A stretch of DNA of 64,000 nucleotides from Poseidonocella sp. HB161398 (GCF_005870025.1 NZ_VATA01000005.1:1-64000); one strand, 5' to 3'. Shown: positions 35,298 through 44,478, numbered from the stretch's first letter. Numbers and translations: made by a program. Notes: generated from the sequence alone by a model not told the origin.

Positions 35298-36908
35298 ATG
35301 ATCGGCGATCTGGTGAATGCGCTCGGCGGGGTCGGGCTGTTCCTTTTCGGGATGTTCTGGCTGACCGACAGCCTGCACGCGCTGGCCGGGCAGAGGCTGC
35401 GCGCGGCGCTGGCCCGCTTCACCCGGACCCCCCTGAGCGGCGCGGCGACCGGCGCCGTGACGACCGCGCTGATCCAGTCCTCCAGCGCCACCACCGTCAC
35501 CGCCGTCGGCTTCGTCAGCGCCGGGCTGCTCAGCTTTCCGCAGGCGCTCGGCATCATCTTCGGCGCCAATATCGGCACCACGCTGACCGGCTGGCTGGTG
35601 GCGATCCTCGGCTTCAAGCTGGATCTGGGCGCGGTCTGCCTGCCGCTGGTCTTCCTCGGCGCGGTCCTCCGGCTCTCGGGCGGGGCGCGGCGGCCGCAGA
35701 TCGGCACGGCGCTGGCGGGCTTCGCGCTGATCTTCCTCGGGATCGAGGTGCTGAAGGACAGCCTCGCAGGCTTCGAAGGCCTCGTCACCCCGGAGGATTT
35801 CCCGCGCGACAGCCTCTGGGGCCGGGCCGAGCTGGTGCTGGCCGGGGCGCTGATCACGCTGGTGACGCAATCCTCCAGCGCGGGCGTGGCGGCGGCACTG
35901 GCGGCGCTCGGCGCCGGGGCGGTCAGCCTGCCGCAGGCGATGGCGCTGGTGATCGGCATGGATGTCGGCACCACCTTCACCGCGGTCCTCGCCACGCTCG
36001 GCGGCTCGACCGCGGCGCGGCGCACCGGCGCCTCGCATGTGATCTACAACCTGCTGACCGGGGTCATGGCCTTCGTCCTGCTCGGCCCGGCCGCGGCGCT
36101 TCTGGGGCCGGGCGGCGCGGAACTCGACGGGCAGATCGCGCTGGTCGCCTTCCATTCGGGATTCAACATCCTCGGCGTGGTCCTGGTCCTGCCCGTCGCC
36201 GGTCCCTTCGCGCGGCTGGTCACGGCGCTGGTCCCGGCGCGCGGCCCGGTGCTGACCGGCAGCCTCGGCCCCGAGATGCTGCGCGACCCCGAGGCGGCGG
36301 CGGATGCGGCGGTCACGGCGCTCGAGGCGGTGGCCGCCGCCCAGACCGGCTACCTGGCGGCGCGGCTGGGCCATCGGGAGGCCAGGCGCGAGGACCGCGA
36401 GGCGCTGCGCGCCCTGGCCGAGGCGCTGCCGGAGCTGCGCCGCTTCACCGACGCGATCCCGCCCGCCGCCGGCACCGCGCCCGCCCCCGAGCGGCTGGTT
36501 TCGGTGCTGCATGTGCTCGACCATCTCGGCCGGCTCTATTTCCGCGCGACGGAAGAGGCGCGGATCGCGGCGCTGCAGGAGGACCGGCAGCTGCGGCGGC
36601 TCGCGCGCCTGCTTGCGGCCTCGGCCGCGGCGGCAAGTGCCGATCTGGCGGCGGCAGAGCCGCAGCTCAACAAGCTCCAGCGGCTGATGCGGCGCCAGCG
36701 CGAACGCTACCGCAGCCGCATCCTGGCCGGGGCGCGCCAGGGCGGTCCCGGCGGCGAGGCGCTGGCCCGGCGGCTGGAGGCAATGCGCTGGCTGCAGCGC
36801 TGCAGCTACCATCTTTGGCGCATTTCCGGTCACATGGCCCAGATCCGCGCCGGCCGCGGCCCGGTTTCGCCCCGGCGGGAGGCGGCGCTCGATGTTCTGG
36901 CGGATTGA
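35298..36908 (+). CDS. Na/Pi cotransporter family protein with PhoU-like C terminus
   Basis: The 536-residue protein has about eight hydrophobic helices. Two inverted QSSS repeats (LIQSSSATTVTAV near residue 55 and VTQSSSAGVAAAL near 190) mark the NptA/PNaS family of Na+/phosphate cotransporters. From about residue 340 the chain is a charged all-helical PhoU-like domain. Low-affinity phosphate uptake or export is expected. It precedes the CHAD-ParA pair on the same strand, which gives the region a phosphate/polyphosphate theme. Confidence 0.88.
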   Translation: MIGDLVNALGGVGLFLFGMFWLTDSLHALAGQRLRAALARFTRTPLSGAATGAVTTALIQSSSATTVTAVGFVSAGLLSFPQALGIIFGANIGTTLTGWLVAILGFKLDLGAVCLPLVFLGAVLRLSGGARRPQIGTALAGFALIFLGIEVLKDSLAGFEGLVTPEDFPRDSLWGRAELVLAGALITLVTQSSSAGVAAALAALGAGAVSLPQAMALVIGMDVGTTFTAVLATLGGSTAARRTGASHVIYNLLTGVMAFVLLGPAAALLGPGGAELDGQIALVAFHSGFNILGVVLVLPVAGPFARLVTALVPARGPVLTGSLGPEMLRDPEAAADAAVTALEAVAAAQTGYLAARLGHREARREDREALRALAEALPELRRFTDAIPPAAGTAPAPERLVSVLHVLDHLGRLYFRATEEARIAALQEDRQLRRLARLLAASAAAASADLAAAEPQLNKLQRLMRRQRERYRSRILAGARQGGPGGEALARRLEAMRWLQRCSYHLWRISGHMAQIRAGRGPVSPRREAALDVLAD

Positions 36909-37057
36909 CGCCACGGCCGCTACGGCAGGCGGCCCTGCGGCTTGAAGCGGATGCGGATAATATGAGACAAAACAGTTTCATGCGGGGGAGGGGCCGCCGC
37001 AGGCCGGAACAGGGGGCAGGACAGGGCAGAGATGGCTGAGTGCAGGGGGGCCGGGCA

Positions 37058-38587
37058 GTGACCGGGGACGGGGTTCAGGTGATTTTCGGCCAGGGCGCGG
37101 CGCAGTTCGGCCTGGCCGGGTTCGAGACCGCCCATGGCCGGATGGCCGATGACGGCGAGCCGCTTACCGGCGCGTTCGAGCTCTATGACACGTTCGACGC
37201 CCAGGTGGCCGCGGCGGGGCGGCTGCTGGTCTCGACCGAGGCGGGGCTGGCGCTGCTCGGTGACGCCGCGGCGCGGCCCGAGCAGCCGCCCGCGCCGCCC
37301 GGCTTCCTCGACCGGATGCCCGAGGGCGCGGTGACGCGGGCGCTGGCCGGCAAGGTCTCGCGGCTGCGCGCACTGATGCCGGTCGCCTCGGGGATCGCCA
37401 CGCGGCGGCGGCTGAAGCTGGTCGATGACGAGGGCAAGACGCTGGTGCGATGCGAGCTGTGGGATCTCGCCCCCGCCGGGGGGATGCCGGTCTCGGTGGT
37501 GACGCTGGCGGCGCTGCGCGGCTACGGCAAGGCGCTGCGGCGGCTCCTGCGCGAGCTCGAGGCGCTGCGCGGCCCGGGCGCGCGGAACGCGGCCGAAGCG
37601 GCGGCGCTGCTGCGCGGCGAGGATCCGCAGGCCCCGCCCGCCACCCGCGCGGTGATGGCGGCCGACGAGCCCGCGCTCGGGGCGGCCACCGGCATCATCC
37701 GCGCCCAGCTGGCCATCGCCCGCCGCCAGGAGCCGGGCATCATCGCCGATATCGACAGCGAATTCCTGCATGACTACCGCGTCGCGCTGCGCCGCACCCG
37801 CTCGGTCGTGTCGCTCTTCAAGGGCGTCTTCTCCGGCGAGGAGACCGCGATGCTGAAGGCGCGCTTCGGCGCGGTGATGGCGCGCACCGGGCGGCTGCGC
37901 GACCTCGACGTCTACCTGCTGGAGCGGGAGACCTATCTGGACTTGGTGCCGCCCTCGCGCCGCGCCGGGCTCGGCAAGCTCTTCGACCGCTTCGCCGCCG
38001 AGCGCGACGGCGAGCAGGCCAAGCTCGCCGCCTGGCTTGGCTCCAAGGGCTATGCCCGCGAGATCGGCCGGCTGGAGCGGCATTTCGAGCGCAGCGGCCG
38101 GCTGGAACCGGGGCCGATGGCGGAGCGCCCGGCGCTCGGCTATGCCCGCGGCCTGATCTGGAAGCGCTATTCCAGGGTCTGCAAGCTGGCCCAGGGCATC
38201 GCCACCTGTCCCGACGAGCAGGTCCACGAGCTGCGCATCCACTGCAAGAAGCTGCGCTACCTGATGGAGTTCTTCGCCCCGCTCTTCGACAGCCGCGAGG
38301 TCAAGGGGCTGATCAAGGAGCTGAAGAAGCTGCAGGACAATCTGGGGCTCTTCAACGACTATTCGGTGCAGCAGGCGGCGCTGGAGGAGGCCTCCGGCAA
38401 GGTCGCGGCCGATCCCGGTCCCGACATGGTGGAGATCGCCGCGGGCATCGGCGCGCTGATCACCGTGCTGAACCAGCGGCAGCAGGAGGAGCGCGGCCGC
38501 GTCGCCGCCTCCTTCGCCGCCTTCGACAGCGAGGACACGCGCGCGCGGTTCCGCGAACTCTTCAAACCGGGGGAAGACAGGGCATGA
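37058..38587 (+). CDS. CHAD domain-containing protein with degenerate CYTH-like N-terminal domain
   Basis: The roughly 509-residue protein has two parts. Residues 1 to about 180 resemble an eroded CYTH/triphosphate-tunnel domain (FELYDTFDAQVAAAGRLL, RRLKLVDDEGKTLVRCELWD). Residues about 210-505 form a CHAD domain, helical with conserved His and basic residues (FLHDYRVALRRTRSVVSLFKG, VHELRIHCKKLRYLMEFF). CHAD domains bind polyphosphate and target proteins to polyphosphate granules. The start is taken as the GTG at 37058 after AGGGGGG; a GTG at 37040 is an alternative. Its TGA overlaps the ATG of the ParA gene. Confidence 0.87.
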   Translation: MTGDGVQVIFGQGAAQFGLAGFETAHGRMADDGEPLTGAFELYDTFDAQVAAAGRLLVSTEAGLALLGDAAARPEQPPAPPGFLDRMPEGAVTRALAGKVSRLRALMPVASGIATRRRLKLVDDEGKTLVRCELWDLAPAGGMPVSVVTLAALRGYGKALRRLLRELEALRGPGARNAAEAAALLRGEDPQAPPATRAVMAADEPALGAATGIIRAQLAIARRQEPGIIADIDSEFLHDYRVALRRTRSVVSLFKGVFSGEETAMLKARFGAVMARTGRLRDLDVYLLERETYLDLVPPSRRAGLGKLFDRFAAERDGEQAKLAAWLGSKGYAREIGRLERHFERSGRLEPGPMAERPALGYARGLIWKRYSRVCKLAQGIATCPDEQVHELRIHCKKLRYLMEFFAPLFDSREVKGLIKELKKLQDNLGLFNDYSVQQAALEEASGKVAADPGPDMVEIAAGIGALITVLNQRQQEERGRVAASFAAFDSEDTRARFRELFKPGEDRA

Positions 38588-39330
38588 AGATCGTCGCCTG
38601 CTATTCGAACAAGGGCGGCGTCGGCAAGACCGCCACATCGGTGAACCTGGCCCACGGGCTGGCGCGCCAGGGCAAGCGCGTGCTGCTGTGCGATCTCGAC
38701 CCGCAGGGCGCCTCGAGCTTCTATTTCCGGGTGAAGCCGTCGAGGAAGCTGACCGAGGGGCGGTTCTTCACCGACGTCAAGCGCTTCACCGGCGCGATCC
38801 GCGGCAGCGATTTCGACAATCTCGACATCCTGCCCGCCAATATGACCTTCCGCGATTTCGACGTCTTCCTGTCGCGGATGAAGAACAGCCGCTCGCGGCT
38901 GAAGAAGGCGCTGGCCGGGGTCGGCAGCGACTACGACATCATCCTGCTGGACTGCCCGCCGAACATCTCCACCCTGTCGGAGAACGTGTTCAAGTGCGCC
39001 GACGCGATCCTGGTGCCGGTGATCCCGACCACGCTGTCGGAGCGGACCTTCGAGCAGCTCCTCGGCTTCTTCGCCGAGCGCGGGTTGCCGAAGAAGAAGA
39101 TCCTCGGCTTCTTCTCGATGGTCCAGGGCACCAAGAAGCTGCATGGCGAGACCATGGCCGGGTTGCGCAAGGCCCATCCGAAGCGGCTCCTCGACATCGC
39201 CGTGCCCTTCGCCTCGGAGATCGAGAAGATGGGCGTGCACCGCGCGCCGGTGGCCGATTTCGCCCCGGCCGGAAGCGCGGCGGTCCGCGCCTATGGGGCG
39301 CTCTGCGACGCGCTGTCCAAGCGGCTCTAG
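38584..39330 (+). CDS. ParA/MinD family ATPase coupled to the CHAD gene
   Basis: The 248-residue ATPase has the deviant Walker A NKGGVGKTATS (residues about 9-19) with its signature lysine, Walker A' LCDLDPQGASS and Walker B ILLDCPP. ParA proteins form gradients on the nucleoid and position plasmids, chromosomes or cytoplasmic cargo. No ParB or parS is visible here, and the gene overlaps the CHAD gene by 4 bases (ATGA). That favours a cargo-positioning ATPase of the McdA type over a plasmid partition protein. The cargo may be the CHAD protein and hence polyphosphate granules; this is inference. Confidence 0.9.
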   Translation: MKIVACYSNKGGVGKTATSVNLAHGLARQGKRVLLCDLDPQGASSFYFRVKPSRKLTEGRFFTDVKRFTGAIRGSDFDNLDILPANMTFRDFDVFLSRMKNSRSRLKKALAGVGSDYDIILLDCPPNISTLSENVFKCADAILVPVIPTTLSERTFEQLLGFFAERGLPKKKILGFFSMVQGTKKLHGETMAGLRKAHPKRLLDIAVPFASEIEKMGVHRAPVADFAPAGSAAVRAYGALCDALSKRL

Positions 39331-39400
39331 CGGCGGGCCGCTGTCATGCGGCTGTTACCTCGCCGTGATCTATGGCGCCGTTCGCAGGAGGGGCCGGATC

Positions 39401-40987
39401 ATGGCGGAGACGCTCGAGGCGGAAATGACGGGGGTCGCCGGGATGGCGGCCGCGCTGGGGGCGGAGCTTGCCGCGCTGCGGGCAGACGTGGCGGCCGAGG
39501 CGGCGGCGACGCGGGCCGGATGGTGTCCCGATGGCGCCCCGGAGCGGGCGGGCTTTGCCGCGCAGCTGGAGAACCTGGCGGCCTATCTGGCGCTGCGGCG
39601 GCGCGACCTGACCGGGCTGCAGGCGGGGCTGGCGGGGCTCGGCCTGTCGTCGCTCGGCCGGTCCGAGGCGCATGTGCTGGGCACGCTCGACGCGGTGACG
39701 GCGGCGCTGGCCGCGCTGGCGGGACGCGCGCCCGATCCCGCGCGGCCGCTGCCCGCGGCCGGGGGCTTCGCGGCCCGCGTGGCGGCGGAGCGCGACGCGA
39801 TCTTCGGCGCCGATCCGCACGGGCCGCAGACCCGGATCATGGCGACCCTGCCTTCCGGGGCGGCCGAGGATCCGGCGCTGGTCGCCGGGCTGATCGGGGC
39901 CGGGGCGACCGCGCTTCGGATCAACTGCGCCTATGACACGCCGGAGGCCTGGCGCGCGATGGCGGCACTGGCGCGTGCCGCCGCGAAGCGCAGCGGCACC
40001 GATCTGCGCATCGTCATGGACCTGGCCGGACCCAAGGTGCGGCTCGCCGAGATGCGCGTGACCGAGACCTTCCTCGCCCGCGAGAAGCCCGGACGGCTGA
40101 AGCGGCTGCGCAAGGCCGGGCTCGCCCCGGAGCGCGAGGGCGGGCGCTTCCTTTCCGGCGACCGGCTGCGGCTGGTGCGGCGCCTCTCCGCGGAGCCCGC
40201 CGGGGCGGAGGCCGTGCCGAGCCATCCCGAACTGCTGATCGCCGCGGTCGAGGGCGCGCGGATCTGGTTCGACGACGGCAAGCTCCCGGGGCGGATCGTC
40301 GATTGCGATGCCGATCACGCGCTGGTCGAATTCTCGGACCTGCCCCCGGAGGGCGTGCGGCTGAAGCCCGGGAAGGGCGTCAACCTGCCCGGCGCGCCGC
40401 TCGGCATCCCGGCGCTCGATGCCGCCGATCTGGAGGCGCTCGATATCGTGGCGGAGATCGCCGACGCGATCGGCTTCTCCTTCGTGCAGGTGCCGCAGGA
40501 CATCCGCGATCTGCGCCGCGCGCTGGCAGAGCGGCTGCCCGACGGGCGGGTGCCGCCTGCGCTGGTGCTGAAGATCGAGACCGGGCTGGCCGTCGCCAAC
40601 CTGCCGCGGCTGATCGCCGAGGCCGGTGCCGCGGGGCCGGTGGCGGTGATGATCGCCCGCGGCGACCTGGCGGTGGAGATCGGGCTGGCGCGGCTCGCCG
40701 AGATCCAGGAGGAGATCCTGTGGCTCTGCGAGGCGGCGGGCGTGCCGGTGGTCTGGGCGACCCAGGTGCTGGAGACGCTGGCCAGGGAGGGCCGCGCCAC
40801 CCGTGCCGAGGCGACCGATGCTGCGATGGGCCAGCGCGCCGAATGCGTGATGCTGAACAAGGGGCCGCATGCCGCCGAGGCGGTCGCCTTCCTGCGCGGC
40901 ATCCTCGGGCAGATGGACCGGCACCATGCCAAGAAGTCCGCCCGCCTCGGCCCGCTGAACGCCTGGCACGCCCCGCCCGGGGCGTGA
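39401..40987 (+). CDS. Divergent pyruvate kinase-like protein
   Basis: The 528-residue protein aligns with the pyruvate kinase barrel from about residue 140. The segments are RIMATLPSG (normally IVCTIGPAS), RINCAYDT (normally RLNFSHG), MDLAGPKVR (normally DTKGPEIR), FDDGKL, LKIETGLAVANL with the catalytic Lys, IARGDLAVEIG and VWATQVLETL..TRAEATDAAM. About 135 helical residues precede the barrel. The C-terminal allosteric domain of ordinary pyruvate kinases is absent. The start at 39401 follows AGGAGGGG. It could be a non-allosteric pyruvate kinase or a related phosphotransferase. It lies 70 bases after the ParA gene. Confidence 0.82.
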   Translation: MAETLEAEMTGVAGMAAALGAELAALRADVAAEAAATRAGWCPDGAPERAGFAAQLENLAAYLALRRRDLTGLQAGLAGLGLSSLGRSEAHVLGTLDAVTAALAALAGRAPDPARPLPAAGGFAARVAAERDAIFGADPHGPQTRIMATLPSGAAEDPALVAGLIGAGATALRINCAYDTPEAWRAMAALARAAAKRSGTDLRIVMDLAGPKVRLAEMRVTETFLAREKPGRLKRLRKAGLAPEREGGRFLSGDRLRLVRRLSAEPAGAEAVPSHPELLIAAVEGARIWFDDGKLPGRIVDCDADHALVEFSDLPPEGVRLKPGKGVNLPGAPLGIPALDAADLEALDIVAEIADAIGFSFVQVPQDIRDLRRALAERLPDGRVPPALVLKIETGLAVANLPRLIAEAGAAGPVAVMIARGDLAVEIGLARLAEIQEEILWLCEAAGVPVVWATQVLETLAREGRATRAEATDAAMGQRAECVMLNKGPHAAEAVAFLRGILGQMDRHHAKKSARLGPLNAWHAPPGA

Positions 40988-41067
40988 CCGGCCCGGATCC
41001 TGCGCAAAACCGGAAGCCGTGCCCGATTTCCGGCGCCGCGGCCCGGCCCGGGATGCTAGGACAGGGC

Positions 41068-42159
41068 ATGCTCTTCGACCTGCCCGATCACGACACGCTC
41101 TATGCCGCCCTTCTCGCCCGCGATCCGCGCTACGAGGGCCAGGCCTATGTCTGCGTCTCCACCACCGGCATCTTCTGCCGGCTGACCTGCCCGGCGCGCA
41201 AGCCGCGGTCCGAAAACTGCAGCTTCCGCGCGACGGTGGCCGACTGCCTCGATGCCGGGTACCGCCCCTGCAAGCGCTGTCGGCCGCTGGGCTCGGGCGA
41301 TCCGGCGGTGGCGGCGCTGGTCGCCGCGCTCGAGGCCGATCCCGCCCGCCGCTGGAGCGAGCGCGATGTCGAGGCGGCCGGGCACGATCCCTCGACGATC
41401 CGCCGCGCCTTCAAGCGGCAATTCGGCATGACCTTCCTGGAGATGGCGCGGCTCCGGCGGCTGCGCGCGGGCTTCGGCACGCTGGAGGAGGGCGGCAAGG
41501 TCATCGCCGCCCAGCTGGAGGCGGGGTTCAGCTCGGCCAGCGCCTTCCGCGCCGCCTTCGCCCGGCTCACCGGTAGCGCCCCGGGCGAGCTGCGCGCCGG
41601 GCGGCGGCTGTCGGCGACCTGGATCCCGACGCCCCTGGGCGACATGATCGCGGTGGCGGACCGGACGCATCTGCACCTGCTGGAATTCCTCGACCGCAAG
41701 GCGCTGCCGGCAGAGCTGCGCCAGCTGGCCCGCGACGCGAAGGAGCCGATCGGCATCGGCCGCATGCCACCGGCCGAACAGGCCGCGGAAGAGCTCGCGG
41801 GGTATTTCGAGGCGCGGCCGCAGCGCTTCGCCACGCCGCTCGCCCCGGGCGGCACGGCCTTCTCGCGCCGGGTCTGGGAGGCGCTCTGCGAGATCCCGGC
41901 CGGTCAGACCCGCAGCTATGGCGCGCTGGCCCGCGAGATCGGCCGCCCCTCGGCGGTGCGCGCCGTGGCCCGCGCCAATGGCGCCAACCGGATCGCGATC
42001 CTGATCCCCTGCCACCGGGTGATCGGCGCCGACGGCACGCTGACGGGCTATGGCGGCGGGCTCTGGCGCAAGGAGCGGCTGATCGCGATCGAGGCGGCGC
42101 TCGGCCGCGGCGGGGCGGCGGCGGTTACCCCGGCAGAGGAGACATGCGCCAGGCCCTGA
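41068..42159 (+). CDS. ada: Ada: DNA alkyl-phosphotriester/O6-alkylguanine repair protein and regulator
   Basis: The 363-residue protein has an Ada zinc domain with Cys 37, 41, 68 and 71 (IFCRLTCPARK, RPCKRCRP), an AraC-type helix-turn-helix (about 85-175) and a C-terminal methyltransferase with the acceptor Cys in ILIPCHRVIGADG (about 315). It transfers methyl groups from damaged DNA onto its own cysteines and activates repair genes. The start at 41068 follows AGGACAGGG; an in-frame ATG at 41053 is possible. It stands alone, followed by a broken hydroxypyruvate isomerase gene. Confidence 0.94.
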   Translation: MLFDLPDHDTLYAALLARDPRYEGQAYVCVSTTGIFCRLTCPARKPRSENCSFRATVADCLDAGYRPCKRCRPLGSGDPAVAALVAALEADPARRWSERDVEAAGHDPSTIRRAFKRQFGMTFLEMARLRRLRAGFGTLEEGGKVIAAQLEAGFSSASAFRAAFARLTGSAPGELRAGRRLSATWIPTPLGDMIAVADRTHLHLLEFLDRKALPAELRQLARDAKEPIGIGRMPPAEQAAEELAGYFEARPQRFATPLAPGGTAFSRRVWEALCEIPAGQTRSYGALAREIGRPSAVRAVARANGANRIAILIPCHRVIGADGTLTGYGGGLWRKERLIAIEAALGRGGAAAVTPAEETCARP

Positions 42160-42966
42160 CCTCGAAGCCGCCCGCGCGGGCGCCGCGGATCCGGAGACCG
42201 CAAAGCCCTGCCCGGCGGCCAACCTGTCGATGCTCTTCGCCGATGCGCCCTTCGCCCGGCGCTTCGGGCGCGCCCGCATGGCGGGTTTCGCCGCCGTCGA
42301 ATGCCGTTTTCCCTATGCCCATCCCGCGGCGGAGCTTGGCGCGGCGGGGCTGGAGATGACCGAGATCAACGCGCCGCCCGGGGACTGGACGGCGGGCGGG
42401 CGGGGCCTTGCCGCGCGGCCCGGGGGCGAAGCGGAATTCGGGGTCGGCCTCGAGCGGGCGCTCGGCTACGCGGTCACGCTGGGCGCGCCGCGGATCCACG
42501 TGCTGCCGGGCGTCACGCAGGCGCTGGACCGGGCGGCCTGGCTGCGCAGCATGCGCCTGGCCGCCGCCCGCGCCGCCGCCGGGATCGCGATTTCCGTCGG
42601 GCGCTGAACACACGGGCGGGGCCGGGCTATTTCCTCTGCCGCCAGGACCCTGCGCTGGCGCTGATCGCGCGGCTCGGGCGCGGCAATGTCCCGCGGCGGT
42701 TCGACGTCTGCCACACGCAGATCATGGAGGGCGGCCTCCTGCGCCGGATCGACCGGCCGAAGGGCGCCTGCGGCCATGTCCGGATTGCCGGCGTCTCCGC
42801 CCGCCATGAGCCGGACGAGGGCGAGCTGACCTGCCCGGCGATCTTCGGGGCCTTCGACCGGGCGGGCCTTGCCGCGCCCCTGGGCAGCGCATGCCACCCC
42901 CGCGGGCGGACCGGGGACGGGCTGGGCCGGGCGCTGCCCTGCCTTCAGCCGCCGGTCACGCGCTGA
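42144..42966 (+). pseudogene. Hydroxypyruvate isomerase (Hyi) remnant with frameshifts
   Basis: Two adjacent frames together rebuild a hydroxypyruvate isomerase. The first frame (about 42185-42607) holds PAANLSMLFADAPFARRFG, GFAAVECRFPY and PPGDWTAGGRG, then stops just after IAISV. A one-base shift near 42598 continues with ALNTR, PGYFLCRQ, LIARLGRGNVPRRFDVCHTQIMEG, RHEPDEGELTCPAIFGAFDRAG and HPRGRTGDGLG, to 42966. The ATG at 42144 has a good ribosome site (AGAGGAG) but is in a third frame, so a second shift is needed near the N terminus. The closing GSACHPRGRT block also departs from the usual GCEYHPRGRT. The gene looks recently inactivated unless these are sequencing errors. Confidence 0.82.
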
Positions 42967-43864
42967 AGAAGCCGCGCAGCGCGGCCAGCACCTCTTCGGG
43001 GCGTTCCTCCTGCAGGGTGTGGCCGCAATCGAGCGCATGGCCGCGGACATCCCCGGCCTTCTCGCGCCAGGTCTCGAGCACGTCGTAGAGCTGCCCCACC
43101 GTGCCCTGCGCCCCCCACAGCGCCAGCAGCGGCGCGGCGAGCTTGCGGCCGGCATCGGCGGCGTCATGCTCCAGGTCGATCCCCGCGGAGGCGCGGTAGT
43201 CCTCGCAGATCGCATGCCGCGTCGCGGGGTCCATGTAGCAGCGCAGGTACTCGGCGAAGGCGGCGGGCCCGGTCGCGCCGGGGGTCTTCGACTGGCCGTC
43301 GATGTGGCGGCGCAGGAAGAATTCCGGATCGCCCGCGATCAGCCGCTCGGGCAGGGGGGCGGGCTGGATCAGGAAGAACCACCAGAAATAGCGCGTGGCG
43401 AAGTTGCGGTCGGTGCGGGCATACATGGTCGCGGTCGGCGCGATGTCGAGCACGGCGAGCCGCGACACCGCCTGCGGATGGTCCAGCGCCAGCCGGTGCG
43501 CCACCCGCCCGCCGCGGTCATGGCCCGCCACGGCGAAGCGGGGATGCCCCAGCGCCGCCATCAGCCCGGCCATGTCCGCCGCCATCGCGCGCTTGGAATA
43601 GCTGGCGTGATCCGGCCCGCCCTCTGGCTTGGCGCTGTCGCCATGGCCGCGCAGGTCGGCGGCAATGACGGTGAAGTCCCGCGCCAGCGCCGGGGCGATC
43701 TTGCGCCAGGTGACATGGGTCTGCGGATGGCCGTGCAGCAAGAGGAGCGGCGGGCCCTTGCCCGCCATCGCCAGCCGCAGCGCGGGCCCCTCCGCGGGGC
43801 GGTAGTCGCGCAGCGCGAAGCCCTCGAGGAAGGGCGACGGTCCGAGCTCTGCGAATCCGGTCAT
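42956..43864 (-). CDS. Alpha/beta hydrolase, haloacetate dehalogenase-like
   Basis: The 302-residue alpha/beta hydrolase has the oxyanion block LLLHGHPQTH, the nucleophile elbow GHDRGGR with Asp in place of Ser, a second Asp in LAVLDIAP and the catalytic His in DCGHTLQEERP. HDRGGR..HRLALDHP and WFFLIQPAPLPERLI closely follow fluoroacetate/haloacetate dehalogenases. The halide-pocket His-Trp of defluorinating members appears here as Trp-Trp (YFWWFF), so the substrate may differ. The start MTGFAEL gives the usual length. It lies just downstream of leuD on the same strand. Confidence 0.85.
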   Translation of the reverse strand: MTGFAELGPSPFLEGFALRDYRPAEGPALRLAMAGKGPPLLLLHGHPQTHVTWRKIAPALARDFTVIAADLRGHGDSAKPEGGPDHASYSKRAMAADMAGLMAALGHPRFAVAGHDRGGRVAHRLALDHPQAVSRLAVLDIAPTATMYARTDRNFATRYFWWFFLIQPAPLPERLIAGDPEFFLRRHIDGQSKTPGATGPAAFAEYLRCYMDPATRHAICEDYRASAGIDLEHDAADAGRKLAAPLLALWGAQGTVGQLYDVLETWREKAGDVRGHALDCGHTLQEERPEEVLAALRGFFSA

Positions 43865-43872
43865 GGCGGGCC

Positions 43873-44478
43873 TCATGCAAGCCAGGGGCTGGCGGCGAGG
43901 TGGCGGCGCTCGAAGCGCCGGATCTCCTCCGCCTGCTCCAGGGTCTGCCCGATCGCGTCGCGCCCGTCCAGCAGCGCGCGGCGCCGCGCGGGCTCGATCT
44001 CGAAGCGGATGGTCCGCTCCGGCAGGGCGATCTCCTGCCGCTCCAGGTCGACGGCTATCCCGAGCCCCGGTGCCGCCCGGACGCGCTCTGCCAGCGCCAG
44101 GGCTTCGGCGCCCGGCAGCGCAATGGCCAGAAGCCCGTTGCGCGCGCAATTGTCGAAGAAGATGCCGGCGAAGCTGGGGCCGATCAGCGCCCGGATGCCG
44201 TATTGCGCGAGCCCCCAGACCGCATGCTCGCGGCTGGAGCCGCAGCCGAAATTCGGCCCCGTCACCAGGAAGCGGGCGCCGCGGGTCTCCGGACGGTTCA
44301 GCACGAAATCCGGCCGTTCGCGCCCCGCGCCGTCGAAGCGCAGGTCGTGGAACAGCCCGCGCGCCAGCCCGCTGCGGTCGATGCCCTTCAGGAACTGCTT
44401 GGGCATGATGACATCGGTGTCGATATTGGCGGCGGGCAGCGCGGCGGCGATACCGCCGAGGCGGGTGAAGGGCTCCAT
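43873..44478 (-). CDS. leuD: 3-isopropylmalate dehydratase small subunit (LeuD-like)
   Basis: The 201-residue swivelling-domain subunit has NIDTDVIMPKQFLK near the N terminus and the substrate-binding loop GPNFGCGSSREHAVW (about 68-82). It partners the Fe-S subunit encoded immediately upstream (1-base gap) in a dehydration/rehydration of a 2- or 3-substituted malate. A hydrolase of the haloacid type follows and a LysR gene is divergent, so this may be a second, specialised pair and not the leucine-biosynthetic one. Confidence 0.93.
   Translation of the reverse strand: MEPFTRLGGIAAALPAANIDTDVIMPKQFLKGIDRSGLARGLFHDLRFDGAGRERPDFVLNRPETRGARFLVTGPNFGCGSSREHAVWGLAQYGIRALIGPSFAGIFFDNCARNGLLAIALPGAEALALAERVRAAPGLGIAVDLERQEIALPERTIRFEIEPARRRALLDGRDAIGQTLEQAEEIRRFERRHLAASPWLA

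Noticed and set aside
38584-39330. Plasmid partition ParA marking a plasmid or integrated plasmid
   Set aside because: No ParB, parS or replication gene is near, and the gene is coupled to a CHAD gene.
42230-42607. A free-standing 125-residue small protein
   Set aside because: It matches only the first half of hydroxypyruvate isomerase, and the second half continues in the next frame.
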